Notes under the pieces: model-generated | What the model saw: only the letters and a program-made list of their open reading frames with translations | Databases searched by the model: none | Told to the model about the DNA's origin: nothing | Shown: positions 8,007 through 15,545 of the stretch, piece by piece | Position numbering within the stretch: the stretch's first letter is position 1 | How the letters are laid out: every line of letters starts with the position of its first letter | Made by a program: the position numbers and the translations under genes | Assembly (NCBI RefSeq): GCF_006094435.1 | Contig: NZ_CP034783.1 | Span: 4,863,001 to 4,927,000 of the forward strand | Length of the DNA stretch: 64,000 nt | Direction of reading: 5' to 3' | DNA from: Pseudomonas sp. MPC6 | Lineage (GTDB): Bacteria > Pseudomonadota > Gammaproteobacteria > Pseudomonadales > Pseudomonadaceae

Positions 8007-8088
8007 TGCAAACCTCCTGTGCAACCCCCGTTTGACGGGGCTTGCGGTCATTCCGAAAAGTGTCTGAAAACCGATGGAATCGGCCAAC

Positions 8089-9669
8089 TCATGGAATGGG
8101 TGGATTGTTCCAGCGTTGCACGGTGACGATCATCTGGCCTTCGCCGGTCAGGGATTTCCCTGCGTCGTCGACAGCGGCGATCACCTTGAGGTTGCCGGCA
8201 TTGTTGGTGGACATTTTGCGTTGCGGGTTCGGTCCGGCATCGCCCGGTGTGAACACGCCGGCGTCAGCCTGCATGGTGCCGGCAAACTTGACGTCTTCAT
8301 CTTCCCTGGCCCGATCGTCGAAGGCTTCGACCGACCACTGCGCCGGGAACACGCCGATACGGAACGGCTTGCCATCGGTGCCCTTGCCCCAGGCTTCGGC
8401 ATCGAACCTGCCCTGGACTTTCGGCGTCGAGCCACCGCCGTCCCCGACTCGCGCCACCGAGAATGCGGGCACGACCTTGACTTGGGCAATCTTGCTGTAG
8501 ACCGACAGGGTCGCGCCTTTCAGCGTGCCGACGGTGACGTTGCGCAGGCCTGGCTGGGCATTGGCAGCGGCCTTGAGCCTGACTTTTATCCGTTCCGGGG
8601 TCTGCTCGACGACTTCGACCACTGTCACACCTTTGCCAAAGTCTGGCTTGCCGGTGAGACCGCTGCCGATCAGGGTGACTTCAGTCTCGGCGCCAGCCTT
8701 CAGGTAACCCGGCTGCACCGCCAGCAAACGACTGCTGCCCTGCTTGGCGGCGACAAAGTCGAGACCGCGCTCATCGTGCTCGGCCTCGAACATCCGGCCC
8801 TGCATCGCGTTGCCTTGGGCGGCGAACACCTGGCGCATGGTCACGCCGTCGATGGTCACGTTGCCACGCCATTCGTAGCCGGTGTAGAGAATCGCGCTGC
8901 CGTCGCCGTTGAACGGGCTGCCGTCGGCGTATTGGCCTTTGACGCTGACCTTGAACGTGTCTCCCGCATCGGCGGTGACGCTCATCACCCCCGCCAGCTC
9001 GCCTTTGCCTGGCAAGTGGCCACTGAAGCTCCAGTCGCCCACCAACGTCTCGGCTTTCGGCGCGCCGGCCTGCCATTTTTTCCAGGCCGGGTTGTCCAGC
9101 GGATAACGCTTGGCCAACAGCGGCACCATTTCCTTGCGGGCCAGGTCGAACCAGTCGCGGTCACGGGACAGGGCCTGGTATTCCAGGGACGGCCATTGGC
9201 CGAGATGGAAATTCACCAGACGCTCCCATTCCTGGGCCGGACGCCGTTGCAGGGCAACCCGCGCACCGGAGTGGCAGCGGCCGCACATCTGGCTGGTCTG
9301 GTCGTCGAATTTCTCGACGGTATTGAGCCGCCGCTCCAGCGCATAACGTACGCCGTCGGTCTCGCTTGGCGCCAGGCCTTGGGTGTCGGCCAGGTATTTG
9401 ACCAGGGTGCGGCGGTCGTCATCGCTGATCTGCAAACCGTGCATGGTTTGCATCCGGGCGATGCTCATCAGCCAGCCTTCCGGGGTCTTGCGCTGGTGAC
9501 TGATACGGCTCAGGGCATTGTCGGCTTCGGGGGTATGACAGCCCTGACAGGTTTCCTTGAGGATGGTCTGGGCGTCGCGAGCTGCCAGGCTGTAGGGCGA
9601 ATGCAGCGCCACACAGGCCGCCAATGCCAGCAAGCTGGCGCTCAGGCCTGATCGGAGTTTTCTCTTCAT
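8089..9669 (-). CDS. peaA: Quinohemoprotein amine dehydrogenase, alpha subunit (di-heme)
   Basis: A 526-residue protein with a Sec signal peptide (hydrophobic LSASLLALAACVAL) and two c-type heme sites, C41QGCH45 and C129GRCH133, followed by beta domains (including an Ig/TIG-like segment, VTLIGSGLTGKPDFG). This is the electron-carrying subunit of QHNDH in the periplasm. First gene of the operon; start at 9669 taken because the six residues before it add nothing to the signal peptide. In P. putida this enzyme serves growth on 2-phenylethylamine and alkylamines. The 342-bp region upstream is treated separately. Confidence 0.94.
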   Translation of the reverse strand: MKRKLRSGLSASLLALAACVALHSPYSLAARDAQTILKETCQGCHTPEADNALSRISHQRKTPEGWLMSIARMQTMHGLQISDDDRRTLVKYLADTQGLAPSETDGVRYALERRLNTVEKFDDQTSQMCGRCHSGARVALQRRPAQEWERLVNFHLGQWPSLEYQALSRDRDWFDLARKEMVPLLAKRYPLDNPAWKKWQAGAPKAETLVGDWSFSGHLPGKGELAGVMSVTADAGDTFKVSVKGQYADGSPFNGDGSAILYTGYEWRGNVTIDGVTMRQVFAAQGNAMQGRMFEAEHDERGLDFVAAKQGSSRLLAVQPGYLKAGAETEVTLIGSGLTGKPDFGKGVTVVEVVEQTPERIKVRLKAAANAQPGLRNVTVGTLKGATLSVYSKIAQVKVVPAFSVARVGDGGGSTPKVQGRFDAEAWGKGTDGKPFRIGVFPAQWSVEAFDDRAREDEDVKFAGTMQADAGVFTPGDAGPNPQRKMSTNNAGNLKVIAAVDDAGKSLTGEGQMIVTVQRWNNPPIP

Positions 9670-10011
9670 CAACGTCGAACCTCGCACGGTGCTTTCTTAT
9701 TTTTGTGGCTTCTCGTTTTTATGGTTTCTGCCGTCGGCGGCGGACCGCTGACGGAGGCAAGAGAAACGTCTGAGATGAGCAATACACGGAGCGTGCCAGC
9801 TTACCGATAACCTTTTCTATCAAGCAGTTACGTGAGGACAAGGCCTGCGAGTCGCGGCTGGACGAGATCGACGGCGTCTAATATCGCGACAGGTGTAGCA
9901 CTCTGAGACAGCATAGTTGCCGCCGCCGGAACAGTTCATCGACCGACGATTGACGACAACCCGGCGCAGGTGCGAAATGGGTATTCACCGATTGCCGACA
10001 GGGGATACAAA
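9670..10011. other. Intergenic region upstream of peaA and the glycine-rich protein
   Basis: It must contain the amine dehydrogenase operon promoter. On the minus strand TGGCACG-CTCC-GTGTA (9783-9798) has a perfect -24 element but a poor -12 element (GT instead of GC). A plus-strand open stretch ending LREDKACESRLDEIDGV (stop at 9881-9883) has no start codon and no recognisable family; it may be a gene tail left by rearrangement. Nothing else is seen. Confidence 0.4.
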
Positions 10012-10368
10012 ATGGCAAGCATCACTGTCCTGGCGGGGGACTTTCTGCAGGGTGATGGAGAGTACAGGGACGGCGTTTTCACCCTCAGGACGGCGCTTCA
10101 CCCGTGGCCCGGCATTACCCTGGCGCTCTCTTCATTCAAGAGCGTAGAAGTGGCCAACGAGGGCTCGATCAACAACATCAAGGATGCCATCGGCTTCGGC
10201 GTCGCCGGCGCCATGCTGCTCGGTCCCATCGGGGCCATTGCCGGTTTCATGTTGGCCGGCAAGGAAACCGAAGTGACTTTTCTGGCGACACTCAAGGATG
10301 ACAGGAAGCTGCTCGCTGCCGTGAATGGCAGCACCTATGATGAGATTTACCGGCAGTTTTCCAGCTGA
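10012..10368 (+). CDS. Hypothetical protein with a glycine-zipper-like hydrophobic hairpin
   Basis: 118 residues. Residues ~1-60 are polar and beta-like (ITVLAGDFLQGDG, LALSSFKSVEVANEG); residues ~60-85 are a Gly/Ala-rich hydrophobic segment (IGFGVAGAMLLGPIGAIAG, FMLAG), then a polar tail with an EVTFLATLKDDRKLLAAV motif. This resembles PH-like/SHOCT-type small proteins in which a glycine hairpin interrupts a beta domain; function is unknown. The start at 10012 was preferred to one 14 codons upstream because the extra residues look non-coding. It stands alone between divergent peaA and convergent DUF1652. Confidence 0.7.
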   Translation: MASITVLAGDFLQGDGEYRDGVFTLRTALHPWPGITLALSSFKSVEVANEGSINNIKDAIGFGVAGAMLLGPIGAIAGFMLAGKETEVTFLATLKDDRKLLAAVNGSTYDEIYRQFSS

Positions 10369-10418
10369 TCGATCAGCGCAGGCCGCACCGGATCCCGACG
10401 GTGCGGCCTGACGCCCAT

Positions 10419-10673
10419 TCAGATGCTATAGGTGGGGTGAATGCTTTTGTGCGCCTCGATTTCCTGTCGCAGTTCCGCCACCAGCGAGGCGATGGCATGG
10501 GGACTGTCCAGTGTCCACAGGGGCACATGGGTCGCCACCAGGTCCACTTGGCCAGTCATGCAGTCGCAGACCCGAATAGTCAGGGACTGGTCTGCCTCCA
10601 TGACGCACGTGCACACGGCGGGCAGCATTTGGTGTTCGATGATGTTTTGAATTTCCAGGGTTGAAAGGAACAT
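10419..10673 (-). CDS. DUF1652 family small protein
   Basis: 84 residues beginning MFLSTLEIQNIIEHQMLPAVCTC, with the Pseudomonas DUF1652 pattern: ECxx-(D)-SLTIR-x-D-TGQVDL in the middle and AIASLVAELRQEIE at the end. An excellent ribosome site (AGGGAGGT) precedes the ATG at 10673. The family is widespread in Pseudomonas, with no known function. It is divergent from the aldehyde dehydrogenase gene and shares the intergenic region that holds a sigma-54 promoter. Confidence 0.82.
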   Translation of the reverse strand: MFLSTLEIQNIIEHQMLPAVCTCVMEADQSLTIRVCDCMTGQVDLVATHVPLWTLDSPHAIASLVAELRQEIEAHKSIHPTYSI

Positions 10674-10774
10674 TACTACCTCCCTCGCGCCAGATAGGTT
10701 GCCGGATGAACGGTTCGTCATTTCATCCACCGAGCCAGAAAATTCTATTCCTCAATAATGAGACCCTCAAGGTC

Positions 10775-10818
10775 GCAACCCGGTTGCTCGTCGTCTCATA
10801 TTGTCGCAATTTGCAACA
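10775..10818. promoter_or_regulatory. Two palindromes, candidate enhancer sites for the dehydrogenase promoter
   Basis: GCAACC-C-GGTTGC (10775-10787) and TGTCGCAA-T-TTGCAACA (10802-10818, one mismatch) lie 108-120 and 77-93 bp upstream of the -24 element at 10895. Both use GCAA/TTGC arms, so one sigma-54 activator dimer type could bind both. Confidence 0.5.
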
Positions 10819-10894
10819 GTCCCGCCGCCCCTCGATCCCTTTGAGTGCCCCTGAACCCCGCCGACAAAGGGCGGCCTGGCACTTTGCGGGCACT

Positions 10895-10910
10895 TGGCAC
10901 AGCCATTGCG
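10895..10910 (+). promoter_or_regulatory. Sigma-54 (-24/-12) promoter of the aldehyde dehydrogenase gene
   Basis: TGGCACAGCCATTGCG fits TGGCACR-N4-TTGC exactly, with GG and GC 12 bp apart. It lies 37 bp before the ATG at 10947. Confidence 0.8.
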
Positions 10911-10946
10911 AAAGCGCTGTTCTCACGAACAACAAGAGGCCTCGCC

Positions 10947-12437
10947 ATGTCCCTCCCCTATCTGCTTCCCGCCACCTCGGCATTCATCCAGCGCGCCCCG
11001 CGCATGCTTATCGGCGGTGACTGGGTCGAAGCCGCCGACGGTCAGACCATGCCCCTGCACAACCCGGCCACCGGCGAAGTGCTGTGCGTGGTGCCACGGG
11101 CCACACCTGAAGATGTCGACCGCGCCGTACTTGCCGCCCGCCAGGCGTTCGACGATTCGGCCTGGACCCGCACCCGGCCGCGGGAGCGGCAGAACCTGCT
11201 GTGGAAACTCGCCGACCTGATGGAGCGCGACGCCGAACTGCTGGCGCAACTGGAATGCCTGAACAACGGCAAAAGTGCCGCGGTGGCCCAGGTCATGGAC
11301 GTGCAGCTGTCCATCGACTTCCTGCGCTACATGGCCGGCTGGGCGACCAAGATCGAAGGTTCCAGCGTCGAAGTGTCGATGCCGTTGATGCCCAACGATC
11401 AGTTCCACAGTTTCATCCGTCGCGAAGCCGTGGGCGTGGTCGGCGCGATCGTCGCCTGGAACTTCCCGCTGCTGCTGGCCTGCTGGAAACTCGGCCCGGC
11501 CCTGGCCACCGGCTGCACCGTGGTGCTCAAGCCCGCCGACGAAACCCCGTTGACCGCGCTCAAGCTGGCCGAACTGGTGCTGGAAGCCGGTTATCCCGAA
11601 GGCGTATTCAACGTGGTGACCGGCACGGGCATCACTGCAGGTTCGGCGCTGACCCACAACCCGCTGGTGGACAAGCTGACCTTCACCGGTTCCACCGCCG
11701 TGGGCAAGCAGATCGGCAAGATCGCGATGGACTCCATGACCCGGGTTACCCTGGAACTGGGCGGCAAATCCCCTACCATCGTCATGGCCGATGCCGACCT
11801 CAAGACCGCCGCCGCGGGCGCCGCCAGCGCGATTTTCTTCAATCAGGGCCAGGTGTGCTGTGCCGGGTCCAGGCTGTATGTGCAGCGCAAGCACTTCGAC
11901 AATGTCGTGGCGGACATCGCCGACATCGCCAACGCCATGAAGCTCGGCAACGGCCTGGACCCGAGCGTCGAGATGGGGCCGTTGATCTCGGCGCGCCAGC
12001 AGGAGCGGGTTTACCGTTACATCGAAATGGGCCGGGAAAGTGGCGCGACCATCGCCTGCGGCGGCGAGCAGTTCGGGCCGGGGTTCTTCGTCAAGCCGAC
12101 GGTGATTGTCGATGTCGATCAGAAGCACTCGCTGGTGCAGGAAGAAATCTTCGGCCCGGTGCTGGTGGCGATTCCGTTCGACGACGAAGCCGATGCGTTG
12201 CGCATGGCCAATGACAGCCCCTACGGGTTGGGCGCGAGCGTCTGGTCCAATGACCTGGCGGCGGTCCACCGGATGATTCCGCGGATCAAGTCGGGTTCGG
12301 TGTGGGTCAACTGTCACAGTGCCCTGGACCCGGCGCTGCCGTTCGGCGGGTACAAGATGTCGGGGGTCGGGCGAGAGATGGGGTATGCGGCGATCGAGCA
12401 TTACACCGAGTTGAAGTCGGTGTTGATCAAGCTGTGA
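10947..12437 (+). CDS. Aldehyde dehydrogenase, phenylacetaldehyde dehydrogenase type
   Basis: 496 residues. Hallmarks: VAWNFPLLLACWKLGPALATG and KPADETPL (NAD binding), FTGST, general-base Glu270 in LELGGKSP, and the nucleophile in NQGQVCCAG (Cys304/305), then EEIFGPV and PFGGYKMSG. Length and the N-terminal segment fit FeaB/StyD-like phenylacetaldehyde dehydrogenases, which oxidise phenylacetaldehyde to phenylacetate with NAD in the cytoplasm. Position next to the amine dehydrogenase operon supports use of the aldehyde it makes. Start at 10947 because it follows an AAGAGG site and lies downstream of the sigma-54 promoter; the longer frame would cover that promoter. Confidence 0.88.
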   Translation: MSLPYLLPATSAFIQRAPRMLIGGDWVEAADGQTMPLHNPATGEVLCVVPRATPEDVDRAVLAARQAFDDSAWTRTRPRERQNLLWKLADLMERDAELLAQLECLNNGKSAAVAQVMDVQLSIDFLRYMAGWATKIEGSSVEVSMPLMPNDQFHSFIRREAVGVVGAIVAWNFPLLLACWKLGPALATGCTVVLKPADETPLTALKLAELVLEAGYPEGVFNVVTGTGITAGSALTHNPLVDKLTFTGSTAVGKQIGKIAMDSMTRVTLELGGKSPTIVMADADLKTAAAGAASAIFFNQGQVCCAGSRLYVQRKHFDNVVADIADIANAMKLGNGLDPSVEMGPLISARQQERVYRYIEMGRESGATIACGGEQFGPGFFVKPTVIVDVDQKHSLVQEEIFGPVLVAIPFDDEADALRMANDSPYGLGASVWSNDLAAVHRMIPRIKSGSVWVNCHSALDPALPFGGYKMSGVGREMGYAAIEHYTELKSVLIKL

Positions 12438-12494
12438 CCCGCTATCCGAGGGAATGGCAACGATAACGCGTTCGACCTGAGCGAACGCGGCCCT

Positions 12495-12597
12495 CTGTAG
12501 GAGCGAGCTTGCTCGCGATGGTCTCAATGGCGACGCGTTTATTCAGGATGAACGCGTTATCGTTGACGTCCTTCGCGAGCAAGCTCGCTCCTACAGG
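12495..12597. repeat. REPIN
   Basis: Inverted REPs GTAGGAGCGAGCTTGCTCGC and its reverse copy flank a spacer containing ACGCGTTATCGTTGACGTCC, a spacer motif seen again at 36471-36562 and 58204-58302. Lies between converging genes. Confidence 0.85.
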
Positions 12598-12625
12598 GGG
12601 GGCGAGTTTGTTCAGGAATAACGCG

Positions 12626-12964
12626 TCAGAACGGCAGTTTCATCCCCGGTGGCAGTTGCATGCCCGCGGTCATGTTGCCCATCTTGTCCTGGCTGTTGGC
12701 TTCGATCTTGCGCACGGCATCGTTGACGGCGGCGGCGAATACCGCTTCCAGCATTTCCTTGTCGTCTTCGCTCAAGCCTTCGACCAGGCTTGGGTCGATG
12801 GTCACGCGCTTGACGTCGTGACGACCGGTCATGACCACGGTGACCATGTCGCCGCCGGCTTTACCGATCACTTCGGCGTTGGCCAGTTCTTCCTGCATCT
12901 TGGCCATTTTTTCCTGCATCTGCTGCGCCTGCTTCATCAGGCCGGCCATGCCACCCTTCATCAT
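12626..12964 (-). CDS. ybaB: YbaB/EbfC family nucleoid-associated protein
   Basis: 112 residues, [20 protein letters not shown] at the start (coiled-coil arm), then the dimer core [20 protein letters not shown] and a Met/Pro-rich tail ending [12 protein letters not shown]. YbaB dimers bind DNA as loose nucleoid proteins. The start at 12964 has a GAGGTG site eight bases upstream. It follows dnaX by 66 bp, as expected. In most pseudomonads recR comes next in this operon; here a REPIN and the convergent aldehyde dehydrogenase follow. Confidence 0.93.
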   Translation of the reverse strand: MMKGGMAGLMKQAQQMQEKMAKMQEELANAEVIGKAGGDMVTVVMTGRHDVKRVTIDPSLVEGLSEDDKEMLEAVFAAAVNDAVRKIEANSQDKMGNMTAGMQLPPGMKLPF

Positions 12965-13030
12965 GGTAATCACCTCAAAGTACTTGGATAAAAACAGTGT
13001 CCAGCCGTTGGGGCCAAACGCCTTCAGTTA

Positions 13031-15127
13031 TTAGCCCTGACTGACCAGGGCGTCGACAGGTTCAATAGTATCGTTACGGACCACCGCACCGAACTGCTGC
13101 ATCATTTGCTGGATGAACGGATCACCATGGATCGATTCCTCGGCCTCGCGCTGACGATTGACACGACGGCGGGACGCGGCCTGGGCTGGCGTTTCCTGCT
13201 CGGGCTTGATCAGCTCCATGCTCAGGCTCAGCGTGCGCCCGTGATGTTGGTTCAGCGCATCGTTGAGACGACGTTGCTGGGTCGCGTTGAACAAGGCGCT
13301 GTGGGCCGGGTCCAGGTGCAACAGCCAGTTGTCGCCATCGACCGCGATCAGGGTGCAGTTGGCGGCGATGCTACCGGTCATGCCGGAGATCGGCAATTTC
13401 GGGAACAGCTCCAGCCACTGCAGGGCCAGGCCGGTCGCCGGCATGGCGGCCGGTTCCGGTTCGGGCTCCGGAGCCGGCTCGGCGGCATGCTCGCTGGCCA
13501 GCTCGTCCAGGTAACTGTAGGACGAATCGATGTCCGGCTCGATGTAATCCTCGTCCAGCGGCGGCTCGTCGTCCTGGTCCATGCCCGGCGTCGCAGCCTC
13601 GACTTCGCTCACGGAGGGTTCCGGGATCGGCGCAGCGGCCCACTCCGGGGCGTCCGGCACGACGCTGTCGGGCGTCGGTAGTGGCATCGGCGGCAATTCG
13701 GGTTGTTCAGCAGCCGTTTCCAGAACCGGTTCGACCGCGGGCTGCTGGACGACTTCAGGTTCTACCGGGTCGTTCCAAGGCAGGTCGACGACCGCCTCGA
13801 CCGCTACCGCCTCAATAATCGGCTCCGGCACAACGATCGGTGCAACGGCTGCCTGCACCGGAGCTGGAGCTGGAGCTGGAGCTGGAGCAACTACCGGCGC
13901 AACCGGCGCAGAGACGACTGGTGCAACTGCCACAGCCGCTACCGGCGCAACCACTCGCGCGGCAGCCACTGAATGGGCGGAATCAACTGTGGCCTGGCTG
14001 ATCCCTACTGTCTTTAGCGGCTGCCTCGGGGCGTCGGCGGTGTCTGCCGGCCGGAACGCGAGCATGCGCAGCAGGACCATTTCGAAACCACCCCGGGGGT
14101 CCGGCGCCAGCGGCAAATCGCGGCGACCGATCAGGCCCATCTGGTAGTAGAACTGCACGTCTTCGGCAGGCAGTGCCTGGGCCAGTGCCAACACCCGATC
14201 GCGGTCGCCGTGACCGTTGTCGACGCCTTCAGGCAAGGCCTGGGCAATAGCGACGCGGTGTAGCACGTTGAGAATTTCCGAGAGCACGCCGTTCCAGTCC
14301 GGGCCTTGTTCAGCCAGGTGACGCACGGCTTCGAGCAACGCCTTGGCGTCGCCCTCGATCAGCGCATGCAAAACGTCGTAGACCTGGCCGTGATCGAGCG
14401 TGCCGAGCATCGCCCGCACGTCGGCGGCCATGACCTTGCCTTCACCAAACGCGATCGCCTGGTCGGTCAGGCTCATGGCATCGCGCATCGACCCATCGGC
14501 GGCGCGGCCCAGCAGCCACAGCGCATCGTCTTCGAACGGCACGTTCTCGACACTCAACACGTGGGTCAAATGCTCGACCACGCGCTCCGGCGTCATGTTT
14601 TTCAGGGAGAACTGCAGGCATCGCGACAGAATCGTTGCAGGAAGTTTCTGCGGGTCGGTGGTGGCCAGGATGAACTTGACGTAGGGCGGCGGCTCTTCGA
14701 GGGTTTTCAACAGCGCATTGAAGGAATGGCTGGACAGCATGTGCACTTCGTCGATCAGGTAGACCTTGAAGCGCCCGCGACTCGGGGCGTACTGCACATT
14801 GTCGAGCAGCTCGCGGGTGTCTTCGACCTTGGTCCGGCTCGCGGCGTCGATCTCGATCAGGTCGACGAAACGGCCTTCATCGATCTCACGGCACACCGAG
14901 CACTCGCCGCAAGGCGTCGACGTGATACCTGTTTCACAGTTCAGGCATTTGGCGATGATCCGCGCGATGGTGGTCTTGCCCACGCCGCGGGTACCGGTGA
15001 ACAGATAGGCATGGTGCAGCCGCTGGCTGTCCAAGGCATTGATCAGAGCCTTGAGCACATGGGTCTGGCCGACCATTTCGCCGAACGAGCGCGGACGCCA
15101 TTTACGTGCAAGAACCTGATAACTCAT
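13031..15127 (-). CDS. dnaX: DNA polymerase III tau/gamma subunit
   Basis: 698 residues. Walker A GTRGVGKTT (45-53), a zinc site C64-x8-C73-x2-C76-x2-C79, DEVH and sensor motifs in the AAA+ clamp-loader part (to ~370), then a long Ala/Pro/Val/Glu-rich linker (~400-580) with a PAPAPAPAP run, and a C-terminal tau domain (LFPKLPISGMTGSIAANC onward) that binds the polymerase. It organises the replisome and loads the sliding clamp. Start at MSYQVLARKWRP, the conserved N-terminus. I did not identify a convincing programmed frameshift site. Confidence 0.95.
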   Translation of the reverse strand: MSYQVLARKWRPRSFGEMVGQTHVLKALINALDSQRLHHAYLFTGTRGVGKTTIARIIAKCLNCETGITSTPCGECSVCREIDEGRFVDLIEIDAASRTKVEDTRELLDNVQYAPSRGRFKVYLIDEVHMLSSHSFNALLKTLEEPPPYVKFILATTDPQKLPATILSRCLQFSLKNMTPERVVEHLTHVLSVENVPFEDDALWLLGRAADGSMRDAMSLTDQAIAFGEGKVMAADVRAMLGTLDHGQVYDVLHALIEGDAKALLEAVRHLAEQGPDWNGVLSEILNVLHRVAIAQALPEGVDNGHGDRDRVLALAQALPAEDVQFYYQMGLIGRRDLPLAPDPRGGFEMVLLRMLAFRPADTADAPRQPLKTVGISQATVDSAHSVAAARVVAPVAAVAVAPVVSAPVAPVVAPAPAPAPAPVQAAVAPIVVPEPIIEAVAVEAVVDLPWNDPVEPEVVQQPAVEPVLETAAEQPELPPMPLPTPDSVVPDAPEWAAAPIPEPSVSEVEAATPGMDQDDEPPLDEDYIEPDIDSSYSYLDELASEHAAEPAPEPEPEPAAMPATGLALQWLELFPKLPISGMTGSIAANCTLIAVDGDNWLLHLDPAHSALFNATQQRRLNDALNQHHGRTLSLSMELIKPEQETPAQAASRRRVNRQREAEESIHGDPFIQQMMQQFGAVVRNDTIEPVDALVSQG

Positions 15128-15270
15128 CGAAAACCGTCGCAACTAAGGAACAGAAGCGGCTAATGCTAGCGGAGCAAGGCCGAAATTGCATCCGGTGTGC
15201 TCGTCTAATCTGGCTAAGATGCACTTCGAGGGCTTTTATCGGCCAGGGATTGTTCAGGACCGGAGCGTTT

Positions 15271-15489
15271 ATGCGGCTCGCCTTGGGGGCATTACTGTTG
15301 ATGAGCTGGAGTTCGGCGGGCGCCGAAGCGCCGCTGCGCTTCGTGTTGCCCGACAGTTGGGCAATGCCGATGGTCCAACTGGAACGCGGCCGCCCGACCC
15401 AGGGTATTTTGCATGACCACAGCTATAACTACCCGACCCGGCTTTATGTGGGTGCGGAGCCCTCCGCTGGCGAGGCGAACAAACGATAG
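15271..15489 (+). pseudogene. Truncated solute-binding protein gene (signal peptide and first strands only)
   Basis: The frame starts with a clear signal peptide (MRLALGALLLMSWSSAGAEA), then PLRFVLPDSWAMPMVQLERG and RPTQGILHD, which is the start of bacterial extracellular solute-binding proteins (family 3). After about codon 49 (near 15417) the homology stops and 23 unrelated residues lead to a stop at 15487-15489. A full protein would have about 250 residues. It is divergent from dnaX. I call it a deletion remnant; a small secreted protein is the less likely alternative. Confidence 0.6.
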
Positions 15490-15490
15490 G

Positions 15491-15520
15491 CTGTGGGAGC
15501 AAGCCCGCTCCCACATTTTG
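15491..15520. repeat. Single REP
   Basis: CTGTGGGAGCAAGCCCGCTC followed by CCACATT: one REP hairpin, without partner, placed right at the end of the truncated solute-binding gene. Confidence 0.75.
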
Positions 15521-15545
15521 ATCTTCTTAGGCCTGATAAATAGGT

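Noticed and set aside
8026..8040. CCCCG-TTTGA-CGGGG as terminator between peaA and peaB
   Set aside because: Five-bp stem without U-tract; at most a minor processing or stabilising element.
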